From Acidimicrobiales bacterium (GTDB lineage: Bacteria; Actinomycetota; Acidimicrobiia; Acidimicrobiales; Aldehydirespiratoraceae), in contig JAWKIR010000002.1 in assembly GCA_041394245.1 (NCBI GenBank), forward strand, positions 2,852,001 through 2,916,000: DNA of 64,000 bases, read 5' to 3'. The notes below the pieces were generated by a model. It searched no databases. It was not told where the DNA came from and was given only the letters and a program-made list of their open reading frames with translations. Positions 8,310 to 16,529 of the stretch are shown here, one piece after another; within the stretch, counting starts at the first letter, position 1; every line of letters starts with the position of its first letter. A program made the translations under genes and the position numbers.

Positions 8310-9422
8310 TCAGCGGATCGAGGGAAGGGAGACGAACGGGGGCTCGGGTTTCGAGAGCGCGTATCCCTGGAAGAGCTCACAGCCGAGGTTCACGAGATGG
8401 TCGATCTCCCGGTGCGACTCGACACCTTCCGCCAACGTGATCGAGCCGAGGTCGCGACACACGACGATCATCGACTGGACCAGCGTGCTCTGGGTCGATC
8501 GCACATGGATGTCGCGCACGAGTTCCATGTCGAACTTCACGATGTCCGGTTGCATGGTCGCGAGGCTGGTGAGTCCGGCGTAGCCGGCGCCGAGGTCGTC
8601 CAGCGCCAGCCGGTAGCCGAGGCGGCGAAGTGCGTCGAGCCGCGTCTCGACGTCGGAGATCATCGAGAGGGGTGCCCGTTCGGTGATCTCGAGCACGATG
8701 CGGTCGCGGTGAGGCGCCAGTTCGTCGCGGCCCTCGATGAGCATCGGGTCCTCGAGCGACTCGGGCAGCAGGTTCACGAAGACGGCGACGTCGTCGGGTG
8801 CCGACGGCATGTCGGTGGCGACCATGTGGCGGACCAGCCGGTCGAGATCGAATCGGCGATCCAGCTGCGTGGCGGCATGGATCAGGTCGGGGGGTGACGC
8901 GATCACCGGATGATCCACGCGGATGAGCGCCTCGTAGGCGAAGACGCGACCCGCGGGAAGCGCAACGATCGGCTGGTACACCATGCGACAAAAGCCGAGT
9001 GCTTCCTCGAACGCCTCCTCCAGGCCGGGATCGACGTCGACCGAGCGAGAGGCGCGCCCTGCGGCCAGGGCGTCGTTGATGGCTTCGACGAGCACGTCGG
9101 ACGGGCACGGCTTGACGAGGAACCGGTGGATCGCCGCGTCGTTGATCGCCGAGATCGTGGCTTCGAGCGATGCCTCACCGGTCAGAATGATCCGCTGAAC
9201 GTCGGGATGTTCCTCGCGGACGCGGGCCAGGAACTCCGTGCCCGTCATCTGCGGCATGCGCTCATCCGACACCACGACGTCCACGTCGCCCGCAGCGAGT
9301 GCGGCGAGTCCGTCTCGTCCGGAGTTGGCCGTGCGGACTTCGAACGGCATCTTGCGGAGTGCGACCCGCACGGCGTCGGTGACACCGACCTCGTCGTCGA
9401 CGAAGAGGACGACCGGGCTCAC
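8310..9422 (-). CDS. Response regulator with EAL c-di-GMP phosphodiesterase output (HnoB-like)
   Basis: The 370-residue protein has a receiver domain (residues 1-122, phosphoacceptor Asp53 in VVSDERMP, Lys104 in LVKPC) joined to an EAL domain. All key EAL residues are present: Glu164 in the EALIR motif, Asn217 (VNLLP), the EITE strand at 245-248, Asp275-Asp276 (LALDDLGAG), Lys296, Glu332 (AEGVE) and Gln352 (FQGY). An active, phosphorylation-controlled c-di-GMP hydrolase is predicted. The GTG start overlaps the preceding stop in a GTGA junction. It is the last gene of the H-NOX operon and matches the architecture of Shewanella HnoB. Confidence 0.93.
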   Translation of the reverse strand: MSPVVLFVDDEVGVTDAVRVALRKMPFEVRTANSGRDGLAALAAGDVDVVVSDERMPQMTGTEFLARVREEHPDVQRIILTGEASLEATISAINDAAIHRFLVKPCPSDVLVEAINDALAAGRASRSVDVDPGLEEAFEEALGFCRMVYQPIVALPAGRVFAYEALIRVDHPVIASPPDLIHAATQLDRRFDLDRLVRHMVATDMPSAPDDVAVFVNLLPESLEDPMLIEGRDELAPHRDRIVLEITERAPLSMISDVETRLDALRRLGYRLALDDLGAGYAGLTSLATMQPDIVKFDMELVRDIHVRSTQSTLVQSMIVVCRDLGSITLAEGVESHREIDHLVNLGCELFQGYALSKPEPPFVSLPSIR

Positions 9423-10561
9423 CGGGCCAGCTCCCGTGCCATCGACAGGGGTGCGAGCACCCGGATCGGTTCGACGATGCCCGGACCGGCCCCGAAGGTG
9501 CGGATGCGGCCGACGAGCACGGTGGTCAAGGTGACGCCTTCTGCCGCCAGTTTCGATCCGGTCGTGGTCATCACGTCCTCCGTGAGCTTCATTCCCGCCG
9601 CGAGCTGGTCGGCGGTCGTGTCGATCTCGACCATCGCGTTCGACGACGGCTTCACCTTGCCGAGGGCGGTGAGCAGGAACTCGGGTGGTGGATGGCTCTC
9701 GGCGGCCAGGAGCGCCAGCGCGGCGACGCGGCTCTCGCCGGAGCTCACCAGGTCGTCGAAGCGGTACGCGAGTCGGAGCAGTTCGGTCTTCAACGCCGTG
9801 TCACCGCACTCGGCGAGCGTCTCGGCGGTCATCGCCGGCCGGGTGTCCTGCTGATGCGAGACGATCTCGGCGACGGTCTCGAGGCGTGGGATCCGTGTGA
9901 GCAAGTCGCCGGCCACCGTCGAGTGCAGGGCCACCGACCCGGGCAGCAGATCACCGTGGTCGTCGCCGACCACGACACAGCCGATCTGGGAGAGGCGCGC
10001 GGCGAGGAGGAGGTCCCAGTCCACGTCGCGCTCGAGCTGACGGCACAGACCGGTCACGATGTCGACGATGCGCATCGTCTTGCTGTAGGCGCCGACGCTG
10101 ACCAAGCCGAGCACGTCGGTGAGCATGCCGACGGCGCCACTGAGCGTCTGGTCGAGCAGGTCACGTTCGACGGTGCGAAGTCGCGACTGTTCGATCGCCT
10201 CGTCGATGGTCTCCGTGAGGAGTTCCGGAGGGCACGGCTTGGTCAGGAAACGGAAGACCCTCGCGTCGTTGACCGCAGCGATCGCCGCGTCGAGATCGGC
10301 TTGTCCGGTGAGGAGGATCCGGGGCAGCTCCGGGTGGCGTTCGCGCACCGCGGTCAGGAACTGCGCGCCGGACATCTGCGGCATGCGCATGTCCGAGACG
10401 ACGGCGTCGACCCCGGCCTCGCGCGTCTCGGCGAGATACGAGAGCCCCTCGGCACCGCTCGACGCAACCGCGACGTTGTAGCGCTTGCGCAGGCCGAGAC
10501 GCATGCCTTCGAGGAGCTCTGATTCGTCGTCGACGAAGAGAACGGTGGGCTTGTCGGTCAC
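9419..10561 (-). CDS. Response regulator with degenerate HD-GYP-like output (HnoD-like)
   Basis: An N-terminal receiver (Asp57 in VVSDMRMP, Lys108 in LTKPC) is followed by a helical domain with an HD-GYP outline but without the catalytic residues. Where LHDIG is expected the protein reads LSQIG (190-194), where HHE is expected it reads SHQQD (235-239), and no GYP is present. Spacing elements such as LHSTVAGDLLTRIPRLETVAEIVSH remain recognisable. Metal-dependent c-di-GMP hydrolysis is therefore unlikely, and an allosteric role is inferred, as for Shewanella HnoD. The GTG start at 10561 overlaps the REC-HDOD stop (GTGA). A short LVGRIRTFGAGPGI segment closes the protein. Confidence 0.82.
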   Translation of the reverse strand: MTDKPTVLFVDDESELLEGMRLGLRKRYNVAVASSGAEGLSYLAETREAGVDAVVSDMRMPQMSGAQFLTAVRERHPELPRILLTGQADLDAAIAAVNDARVFRFLTKPCPPELLTETIDEAIEQSRLRTVERDLLDQTLSGAVGMLTDVLGLVSVGAYSKTMRIVDIVTGLCRQLERDVDWDLLLAARLSQIGCVVVGDDHGDLLPGSVALHSTVAGDLLTRIPRLETVAEIVSHQQDTRPAMTAETLAECGDTALKTELLRLAYRFDDLVSSGESRVAALALLAAESHPPPEFLLTALGKVKPSSNAMVEIDTTADQLAAGMKLTEDVMTTTGSKLAAEGVTLTTVLVGRIRTFGAGPGIVEPIRVLAPLSMARELAR

Positions 10562-11784
10562 GGTCTTGCCTCGACGAGCCCCGCCTCCCAGCGGTCGAGG
10601 GCGGCGGTCATGGTGTCGTCGAGTCGGGTGACGAGCGGCCGACCGAGTGAGTCCCCCAGACGTCGCTGCACGATCAGGGCGGCGGCTTGTACCGCGGTGG
10701 TGCAGGTGAACGGCGTGTCGATGTCGGGGTCGGGAAGGTCGCTGGATGCGGCCACCGCGAGCACGAGTTCCGACGGAAGGCCCCAGATGGACAGCAGGTG
10801 TCCGGCCAGGTCGGTGTGGCGAACCCCGAACAGCATCCGCTCGGCGGTCGGCAGGTCGATGTCCTCGGCTTCGGCATGGTCGTAGGCCGCACGGAGGCGA
10901 CCGGGCGTGGTCGAGGCTTCGAGCAGGATGCCGACGTGCGCGAGCAGACCGCCGACGGCGGCGATCGTGGCGTGCTCGGGACGGGCCAACGCCGAGGCGA
11001 CGTGTCCGACCGAGGAGCCGTAGGTCGCGAGGGCATCGGGCGGGAATCCCCGGATGTCGGTGTCGGTGTCGAGGGCGCGCATCACCTCGACGGTCAGGGC
11101 GAGCTGGGCGACGGCGACGATGCCGATCCGGCCGACGGCATCGCGCACGGTCGTCGACGGCGTCGCGCCGGCGAACGCCGAGTTCGCGAGCTGGAGCAGC
11201 TTCGCGGTGATCGCCGGATCGGTTTCGGCAGCGGCCGCCACCGCGTCGAACGACACGTTGGGGTCGGCCAGAAGGGTCTGGATCCGCAGGTAGTGCTCGG
11301 GCAGGCTGGGCACGTTGTCGGCTCCGGCGATGACGCCGGCGACCTGATCGTCGAGGTGGAGCGAGCGATACCGGACCGCGTCGGCCAGGGCGGCGAGCAA
11401 CTGCTCCCGCGGGCATGGCTTCGTCAACCAGCGGTGGGCCTCGAGCATCGACCTCATGACGAGTTGGGGCTCGGCCTCGCCGGAGAGGACGAAGCGCACG
11501 ACATGGGGGTGTTCGCGTCGAATCGTGACCAGCAGGTCGGCGCCGTTGGCTCCGGGCATACGCATGTCCGTCACGACCACGTCGACGTGGTGTGCGTCGA
11601 GGATCTCGAGGGCCTCCTCGACACTCCCCGCCCAGAGGAAGTGATAGCTCTTGCGGGCCTGGCGCAGGGCGAGGCGAATGCCGTCGAGCACCCCGGGTTC
11701 GTCGTCGACGAACAGCACGGTCGGGCGAGGCTCGGCGCCGCCGGCCGGGGCACCGGTCGTGTCGTGGGTCGCGATCGTGGTCAT
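10558..11784 (-). CDS. Response regulator with HDOD output domain
   Basis: The 408-residue product has a receiver domain after a short Thr/Ala tail (acidic pair at 27-28, phosphoacceptor Asp73 in VVTDMRMPG, Lys122 in LTKPCP). An HDOD domain follows (about 155-330), with the typical start LPEHYLRIQTLLADPNVSFDA, the DPAITAKLLQLANSAFAG helix pair and VGRIGIVAVAQLAL. HDOD domains are non-catalytic HD relatives used as signalling outputs. The ATG overlaps the kinase stop in ATGA. It is the first of three consecutive response regulators, all presumably targets of the same kinase. Confidence 0.9.
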   Translation of the reverse strand: MTTIATHDTTGAPAGGAEPRPTVLFVDDEPGVLDGIRLALRQARKSYHFLWAGSVEEALEILDAHHVDVVVTDMRMPGANGADLLVTIRREHPHVVRFVLSGEAEPQLVMRSMLEAHRWLTKPCPREQLLAALADAVRYRSLHLDDQVAGVIAGADNVPSLPEHYLRIQTLLADPNVSFDAVAAAAETDPAITAKLLQLANSAFAGATPSTTVRDAVGRIGIVAVAQLALTVEVMRALDTDTDIRGFPPDALATYGSSVGHVASALARPEHATIAAVGGLLAHVGILLEASTTPGRLRAAYDHAEAEDIDLPTAERMLFGVRHTDLAGHLLSIWGLPSELVLAVAASSDLPDPDIDTPFTCTTAVQAAALIVQRRLGDSLGRPLVTRLDDTMTAALDRWEAGLVEARP

Positions 11785-13082
11785 GTCGGCGGCTCCGACG
11801 GCAACCAGATGCGGAAGGTGGTGCCGACCCCTTCCTCGACATCCACACCGATCTTGCCGTTGTGGCCGTCCACGACGACAGAGCGCGAGATCGCCAGTCC
11901 CTGGCCGGTCCCCCTGCCGGGTTCCTTGGTCGTGAAGAAGGGATCGAAGATCCGGTCGCGGATGGCTGCGGGGATCCCGCCACCAGTGTCGGCGATCGTC
12001 AGACAGACACCGCCGCCCTCCTCGACACACCGGATCGTGATGGTTCCCCGGTCCGGGGTCCCCTCGACCCGATCGGCGATGGCATGTGCGGCGTTCACCA
12101 CGATGTTCAGCAGCACCTGCGACAGGTCACCCCGCTTGCACACGACCTGCGGGATCTCCGCCGGTACGAAGTCGACGTCGGCGATGTACTTGTACTCGTT
12201 GCGGGCGACGATGAGCGTCGTGTCGATCATCTCGTTGAGATCCTCGGGAGCGTGCTGCTCACTGCCGGGATGGGAGAACTGCTTCATCGCCTTGACGATG
12301 GTCGACACCCGTTCGACGCCCTCGAGGGTGCGGCGTACGGCTGCGGGCCCCTCGACGGCGATGAACTCCAGGTCGGCCTCCTCTTCGGCCTCGTCGACAG
12401 CTGCGATCGCACTGTTGATCGCACTGTTGGTCGCGGCGTCGGCGCTGATCATCGTGCGGAGCGCACCGTGGGCCTCGGCGACTCGCAGGAGGTCGTCGAT
12501 GACATCGCCCAGGAAGTGGACACTGTCACCGATGTACTGGATCGGCGTGTTGATCTCGTGGGCGACGCCGGCGGCGAGCTGACCGACCGACTCGAGCTTC
12601 TGGGAATGGCGGAGTTCGAGTTCGAGCTGTCGCCGCTCGCTGATGTCGGTCGCGACGCAGACGGCGCCGGTGGTCTGCCCTTCGTCGTCGACGAGGGCCG
12701 ACGTCGCGACGAGGACCGGAAGGCTGCCGTCGGCCGTCGCCAGGGATGCCTCGCCGGACCAGACGAGGTCGTCATCGGAGACCACCTCGCCCGTCCGGCT
12801 GATGAGGGTCCAGAGCGACTCGCCGAGCAGTTCCGAGACGTCGGTGCCCGTGAGCCCGGCCGTCGTGCCCTGGGCCGACACGATCCGCGCGTCGGCATCG
12901 GTCACGATGACCGCCGAGTCCATACTCCGCAGGATGCTCTCGAGGAAGCGGCTCTTCGCGCTGATCTCCTCCTTCGCGAGATACAGCGACCGGGTGTTGT
13001 CCTCGATCATCCGCTCGAGGATCGAGATCTTCTCGCGGGCTCGCTCGAGTCGTCCCTCCAGCCGTTCGTGGGTGTCAGGCAT
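11781..13082 (-). CDS. PAS-containing sensor histidine kinase (H-NOX partner, HnoK-like)
   Basis: The 433-residue soluble kinase begins with a coiled coil (residues 5-48, containing ILERMIEDNTRSLYLAKEE) of the type found in kinases encoded next to H-NOX genes. Then come a PAS domain (50-150), a HisKA dimerisation domain with His175 in GVAHEINTP, and a HATPase (N box LLNIVVNAAHAI, G1 IADTGGGIP, F box FDPFFTTK, G2 GTGQGLAIS). No membrane segment is seen, fitting cytoplasmic sensing through the separate haem protein. The ATG at 13082 overlaps the H-NOX stop (ATGCCTGA). An ATG at 13097 would add five residues and is equally possible. Confidence 0.93.
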   Translation of the reverse strand: MPDTHERLEGRLERAREKISILERMIEDNTRSLYLAKEEISAKSRFLESILRSMDSAVIVTDADARIVSAQGTTAGLTGTDVSELLGESLWTLISRTGEVVSDDDLVWSGEASLATADGSLPVLVATSALVDDEGQTTGAVCVATDISERRQLELELRHSQKLESVGQLAAGVAHEINTPIQYIGDSVHFLGDVIDDLLRVAEAHGALRTMISADAATNSAINSAIAAVDEAEEEADLEFIAVEGPAAVRRTLEGVERVSTIVKAMKQFSHPGSEQHAPEDLNEMIDTTLIVARNEYKYIADVDFVPAEIPQVVCKRGDLSQVLLNIVVNAAHAIADRVEGTPDRGTITIRCVEEGGGVCLTIADTGGGIPAAIRDRIFDPFFTTKEPGRGTGQGLAISRSVVVDGHNGKIGVDVEEGVGTTFRIWLPSEPPT

Positions 13083-13656
13083 CGACGGGAATGCCATCCG
13101 CCGGAGTCTGCGTCGTCCGTCCGTCGGCCAGGACGATCCGGAAGGTCGCGTTGGTTCCCTCCGAGCTCACCATCTCGTGGGTGAACTCGGTCTCGAACCA
13201 GTCGCCGGCGCCGTCCAGCAGACCGTGGACCAACCCGAACAGCCCGAACGGCGACGCGTAGTGCATGAGGAGCTCACCGTCGCCGATCCGCTCGACGGCG
13301 AATCGGGCCGGGGACGCGTCCTGATCAAGCTTGCGGACCTCGGTGTGGACCACCGATTCCAGACCCAGCAGGAACGCCTCCAGGTCGTCGAAGTGCGCCA
13401 TGAGGGAGGGAACGGCGCCCGCCAGGGTCGGGAAGGCGTGGCGGCCGCAGGCCTGGAGGGCCTCGTCGACGGTCACTCCGAGCTTGGCCGCCGCGGTGAC
13501 GACGAGCGCCACCAGGTCGCCGGCCGGATAGGTCCCCGGTCCGACGAAGGGCTCGGTGGTCTCGATCGTCGTGTCGGCCACGATGTCCTCGAGCACGTCC
13601 TCGCCGAAGGTCTCCACGACGAAGTTCTCGAACACGTTGAAAATGACGCCCTTCAC
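13075..13656 (-). CDS. H-NOX / haem NO-binding (HNOB) sensor protein
   Basis: The 193-residue protein starts MKGVIFNVFENFVVETFGED, the standard H-NOX opening. The proximal haem ligand is seen as His104 (VVHTEV), close to His102/His105 of characterised H-NOX and soluble guanylate cyclase. The Y-x-S-x-R haem-propionate motif appears as Tyr133-Ala-Ser135-Pro-Phe137, so Arg is replaced by Phe. It is a stand-alone sensor that would bind NO, and perhaps O2, and control the adjacent kinase. The GTG start at 13656 has a GGAG Shine-Dalgarno eight bases upstream. It is the first gene of a five-gene operon ending at 8310. Confidence 0.92.
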   Translation of the reverse strand: MKGVIFNVFENFVVETFGEDVLEDIVADTTIETTEPFVGPGTYPAGDLVALVVTAAAKLGVTVDEALQACGRHAFPTLAGAVPSLMAHFDDLEAFLLGLESVVHTEVRKLDQDASPARFAVERIGDGELLMHYASPFGLFGLVHGLLDGAGDWFETEFTHEMVSSEGTNATFRIVLADGRTTQTPADGIPVDA

Positions 13657-13786
13657 GGAGGACTCCTCTGCCGATCGATGTCGGCCGCAGCGTCGGTTGC
13701 CCCCTGCGCCACATGAGAGACTGGGTCGATGCTGTCGATCGCTGCGCTCCGATCCGCCCCGTCGTCGGGCGAGGGGTAGGTCGCTC

Positions 13787-16462
13787 GTGCCCGAGATTCC
13801 GGCGGGGATCGTGACGTTCCTGTTCACCGATGTCGAGGGGTCGACGCGGCTGTGGGCGGCCGACGCCGAGGCCACCGCGCGGAGCTTCGAACGCCACGAC
13901 GAGATCATCCGCGACGCGATCGAGCGCTGCGGCGGCTACGTCTTCGGTTGGGCCGGTGACCACTTCCGCGGCGCTTTCGGTGATCCCGAGGCGGCGGTCG
14001 CCGCAGCGGTGGCTGCGCAGGCGGCGCTGGCGTCGTGTGACTGGCACGGCGACCCGGCACTGCGGGTGCGGATGGGTCTGCATCGCGGCCGCTCGACCCA
14101 GCGGGCCGGCGACTACTTCGGGCCGGTGCCCAACACGGCGGCGCGGTTGGAGGCACTCGCCGCCGGCGGGCAGATCCTGCTGTCGGCCGCCGTCGCCGAC
14201 CTGGTCGACGTCGAGATGCTGGCGCTCGGCCAGCACCGTTTGCGTGACGTCCCCGAGCCCGTCGACATCTTCCAAGTCGGCGTCGAGTCGTTCCGGCCGC
14301 TCCAGGTCATCGACCCGTCGCTGTCGACCCTCCCGCTCCCCGGGTCACCGCTGATCGGACGACAACGCGAAGTCGGGCGGATCCGCCAGCTGCTCGAGAC
14401 CTCGGCGATGGTGACGCTCACCGGATCCGGTGGCTGTGGGAAGACCCGGCTGGCCGTGGAGGTCGCCTACCAGGAACTGCCGAGCCGATCCGACGGCTGC
14501 TACTTCGTCGACCTGTCGAGCGTGTCGGACGGGTCCGAGCTGCCGGCCGCCCTCGCGATCGCGGTGCGCCTCGAGTTCGGCGGCTCGGACGAAGGAGCGC
14601 TCGATCAGGTGATCGCGCACCTGGAGCGACGCGATGCCCTCCTCGTTCTCGACAATTGCGAGCACATCGTCGACGACTGCGCAGTGTTCGCCGAGCGCCT
14701 CCTGGCCCGCAACAGCGCGACCGCGGTGCTCGCGACCACCCGGGAGCGTCTCGACGTGGCGGGAGAGGATGTGGTCGCCGTCGGTTCGCTGAGCATCGAG
14801 GGCGACGCTCCGGCCGTGCAACTCTTCGTCGAGCGGGCAAGGGCGGCGAGCCCGACCTTCACCTGCGGTGATGAGCCCGACGATCCTGTGCGGGCGACCG
14901 TGGGCGAGATCTGTCGACAGCTCGACGGCATGCCACTCGCCATCGAACTCGCCGCCGCCCGAGTGTCGGTGCTGACGCCCGCCCAGCTGCTCGATCGTAT
15001 GTCCGACCGATTCCGTCTCCTGTCCGGCGGGCGCGGTCGGCACAAGCGGCGGACACTCCAGGCGACGCTCGACTGGTCCTACGACCTGCTCGACGAGGAC
15101 GAGCAGCAGTTCTTCCGGCGTTGCGGGGTCTTCGTCGGGTCCTTCGACCTTCCCGCCGCGGTCGCCGTTTCGGGCTTCGACGACTATGACGCCATCGACT
15201 TGCTCGGCTCTCTCGTCGCCAAGTCGCTCCTGGCGATCGACGACTCGCCCGGCAATCCGACCACGCGGTACCGGATGCTCGAGACCATCCGCATCTATGC
15301 CGGTGACCTGCTCGCACGGTCCGACGATGTGCTCGCGGCCCGCGAAGCCCACCTGCGCTGGTTCCGTTCCCGAGCGGTCACGCAGGATTTCGTCGAGGCG
15401 GCCGACCTGAACCGGGCGCGCGGGCTCAGGGCCGACTGGCCCAATCTCGCGAGTGCCCTCGAGTGGGCGCTGGTGCGTGGCACCGATCCGGAGACGGGCG
15501 CCACCGGGAGCGAGGTCGCCGCCCACCTCGCGTTCGGTTGTCAGGGCCTCTGGGAGGCGCAGGTGCCGGCGATCGAGGGACGTCGCTGGGTCGAGCAGAT
15601 CGCCGAGGACCTCGAGGCCGGGGAGTGCCGTGACTGGATGCGATACATCAGCGTCGTGCTCTCCATGCAGCTCGACGACTTCGCCGTGGTCCACCGGCAA
15701 CTCGAGGAACTGATCGCGGCCGAGGGCACGGTGCCCGAGGTGTTGGCACAGGCGGCGGGGCTGATAGCGTTCCTGTGCGGTCGTCAGGACCGGGATCGGG
15801 CCCGAGCGCTCGCCGAGCGAGCCGAGCAGGTGGTGACCGAGCACCGTTTGGCCGGGGAGCATCTCACGCCCGGTATATGGGCCAGCGGGTGCCTGGCGCT
15901 CTACGAGAACCGCGCCGACGTGTCGTTGCCCGAGTTCGCCAGGGCTTCTGCACTGTTGGAGGCCACGGGGCGTCACACCAACCATCGGGTGATGGCCGGG
16001 CTCGCGCTGGCATCGGCCCACATCCTCATCGGCGATCCGGCCCGGGCGCTCGACATCGTCGAGTCGGGAGAATGGGCGTCGTCGGTGTGGGATTCGTCGC
16101 CGACCGTGCGGGCGCTTGCGCTCGTCGACCTCGGACGGACCCCCGAGGCCGCCGAGCTGGTGATCGACTTCGGCTACGCGGCGCTACGAGGTCGGCTCAG
16201 CCGCATGGCCAACGACGCGCTGGTCGGGTTGGCCGCACTGGCGATCAAGCGCGGCGAGGAGGCACATGCCTGGGTCCTGCTCCAACAGGCCGCGTCGCCG
16301 AAGACCCCCTTCACCATCGCGCTGGCGGAGGGACTGGCCGATCGGCTCGGCCACGGCGAGGACCTGCGAGCCATCCATCGCGACCGTCGGCGGCCGCTGA
16401 CGGAGCTCGACGCGTCCGAGCATCTCCGGGCCGAGCTCGACCGGATTCGGCTCGTTCGCTGA
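13787..16462 (+). CDS. Class III cyclase domain fused to NTPase (AfsR/NB-ARC type) and TPR region
   Basis: The 891-residue protein has an N-terminal class III nucleotidyl cyclase domain (metal Asp15 in FTDVEGST, Asp59 in GWAGDHF, Asn116/Arg120 in GPVPNTAARLEA). A STAND-type ATPase follows (P-loop GSGGCGKT 213-220, LLVLDNCEH, ATTRERLDV, GMPLAIELAAARV), then a long helical TPR-like C-terminus. Unlike many relatives it lacks a LuxR DNA-binding domain at the end. Such proteins are common actinobacterial signal integrators; substrate and ligand are unknown. The GTG at 13787 has GAGGGG about ten bases upstream. It diverges from the H-NOX operon, with 130 bases between start codons. Confidence 0.87.
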   Translation: MPEIPAGIVTFLFTDVEGSTRLWAADAEATARSFERHDEIIRDAIERCGGYVFGWAGDHFRGAFGDPEAAVAAAVAAQAALASCDWHGDPALRVRMGLHRGRSTQRAGDYFGPVPNTAARLEALAAGGQILLSAAVADLVDVEMLALGQHRLRDVPEPVDIFQVGVESFRPLQVIDPSLSTLPLPGSPLIGRQREVGRIRQLLETSAMVTLTGSGGCGKTRLAVEVAYQELPSRSDGCYFVDLSSVSDGSELPAALAIAVRLEFGGSDEGALDQVIAHLERRDALLVLDNCEHIVDDCAVFAERLLARNSATAVLATTRERLDVAGEDVVAVGSLSIEGDAPAVQLFVERARAASPTFTCGDEPDDPVRATVGEICRQLDGMPLAIELAAARVSVLTPAQLLDRMSDRFRLLSGGRGRHKRRTLQATLDWSYDLLDEDEQQFFRRCGVFVGSFDLPAAVAVSGFDDYDAIDLLGSLVAKSLLAIDDSPGNPTTRYRMLETIRIYAGDLLARSDDVLAAREAHLRWFRSRAVTQDFVEAADLNRARGLRADWPNLASALEWALVRGTDPETGATGSEVAAHLAFGCQGLWEAQVPAIEGRRWVEQIAEDLEAGECRDWMRYISVVLSMQLDDFAVVHRQLEELIAAEGTVPEVLAQAAGLIAFLCGRQDRDRARALAERAEQVVTEHRLAGEHLTPGIWASGCLALYENRADVSLPEFARASALLEATGRHTNHRVMAGLALASAHILIGDPARALDIVESGEWASSVWDSSPTVRALALVDLGRTPEAAELVIDFGYAALRGRLSRMANDALVGLAALAIKRGEEAHAWVLLQQAASPKTPFTIALAEGLADRLGHGEDLRAIHRDRRRPLTELDASEHLRAELDRIRLVR

Positions 16463-16492
16463 GCGCGCCGGAAGGGGGACGCGAGAGGACCC

Positions 16493-16522
16493 TTGACAGA
16501 GAACATCGAAAACGCATGAAAT
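16493..16522 (+). promoter_or_regulatory. Promoter for toxin gene (-35 TTGACA, -10 TGAAAT)
   Basis: TTGACA at 16493-16498 and TGAAAT at 16517-16522 are separated by 18 bases. The ATG at 16530 starts seven bases after the -10 box, so the transcript is probably leaderless. This argues for 16530 rather than 16521 as the toxin start. Confidence 0.5.
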
Positions 16523-16529
16523 GCATTCA

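Noticed and set aside
9419..11983. 854-codon minus-strand frame spanning two response regulator genes
   Set aside because: Only its last 380 codons are the degenerate HD-GYP regulator. The rest is out of frame with the REC-HDOD gene and has no homologous features.
14345..16021. 558-codon minus-strand frame opposite the cyclase-STAND gene
   Set aside because: It is antisense to recognised domains and has no motif of its own.
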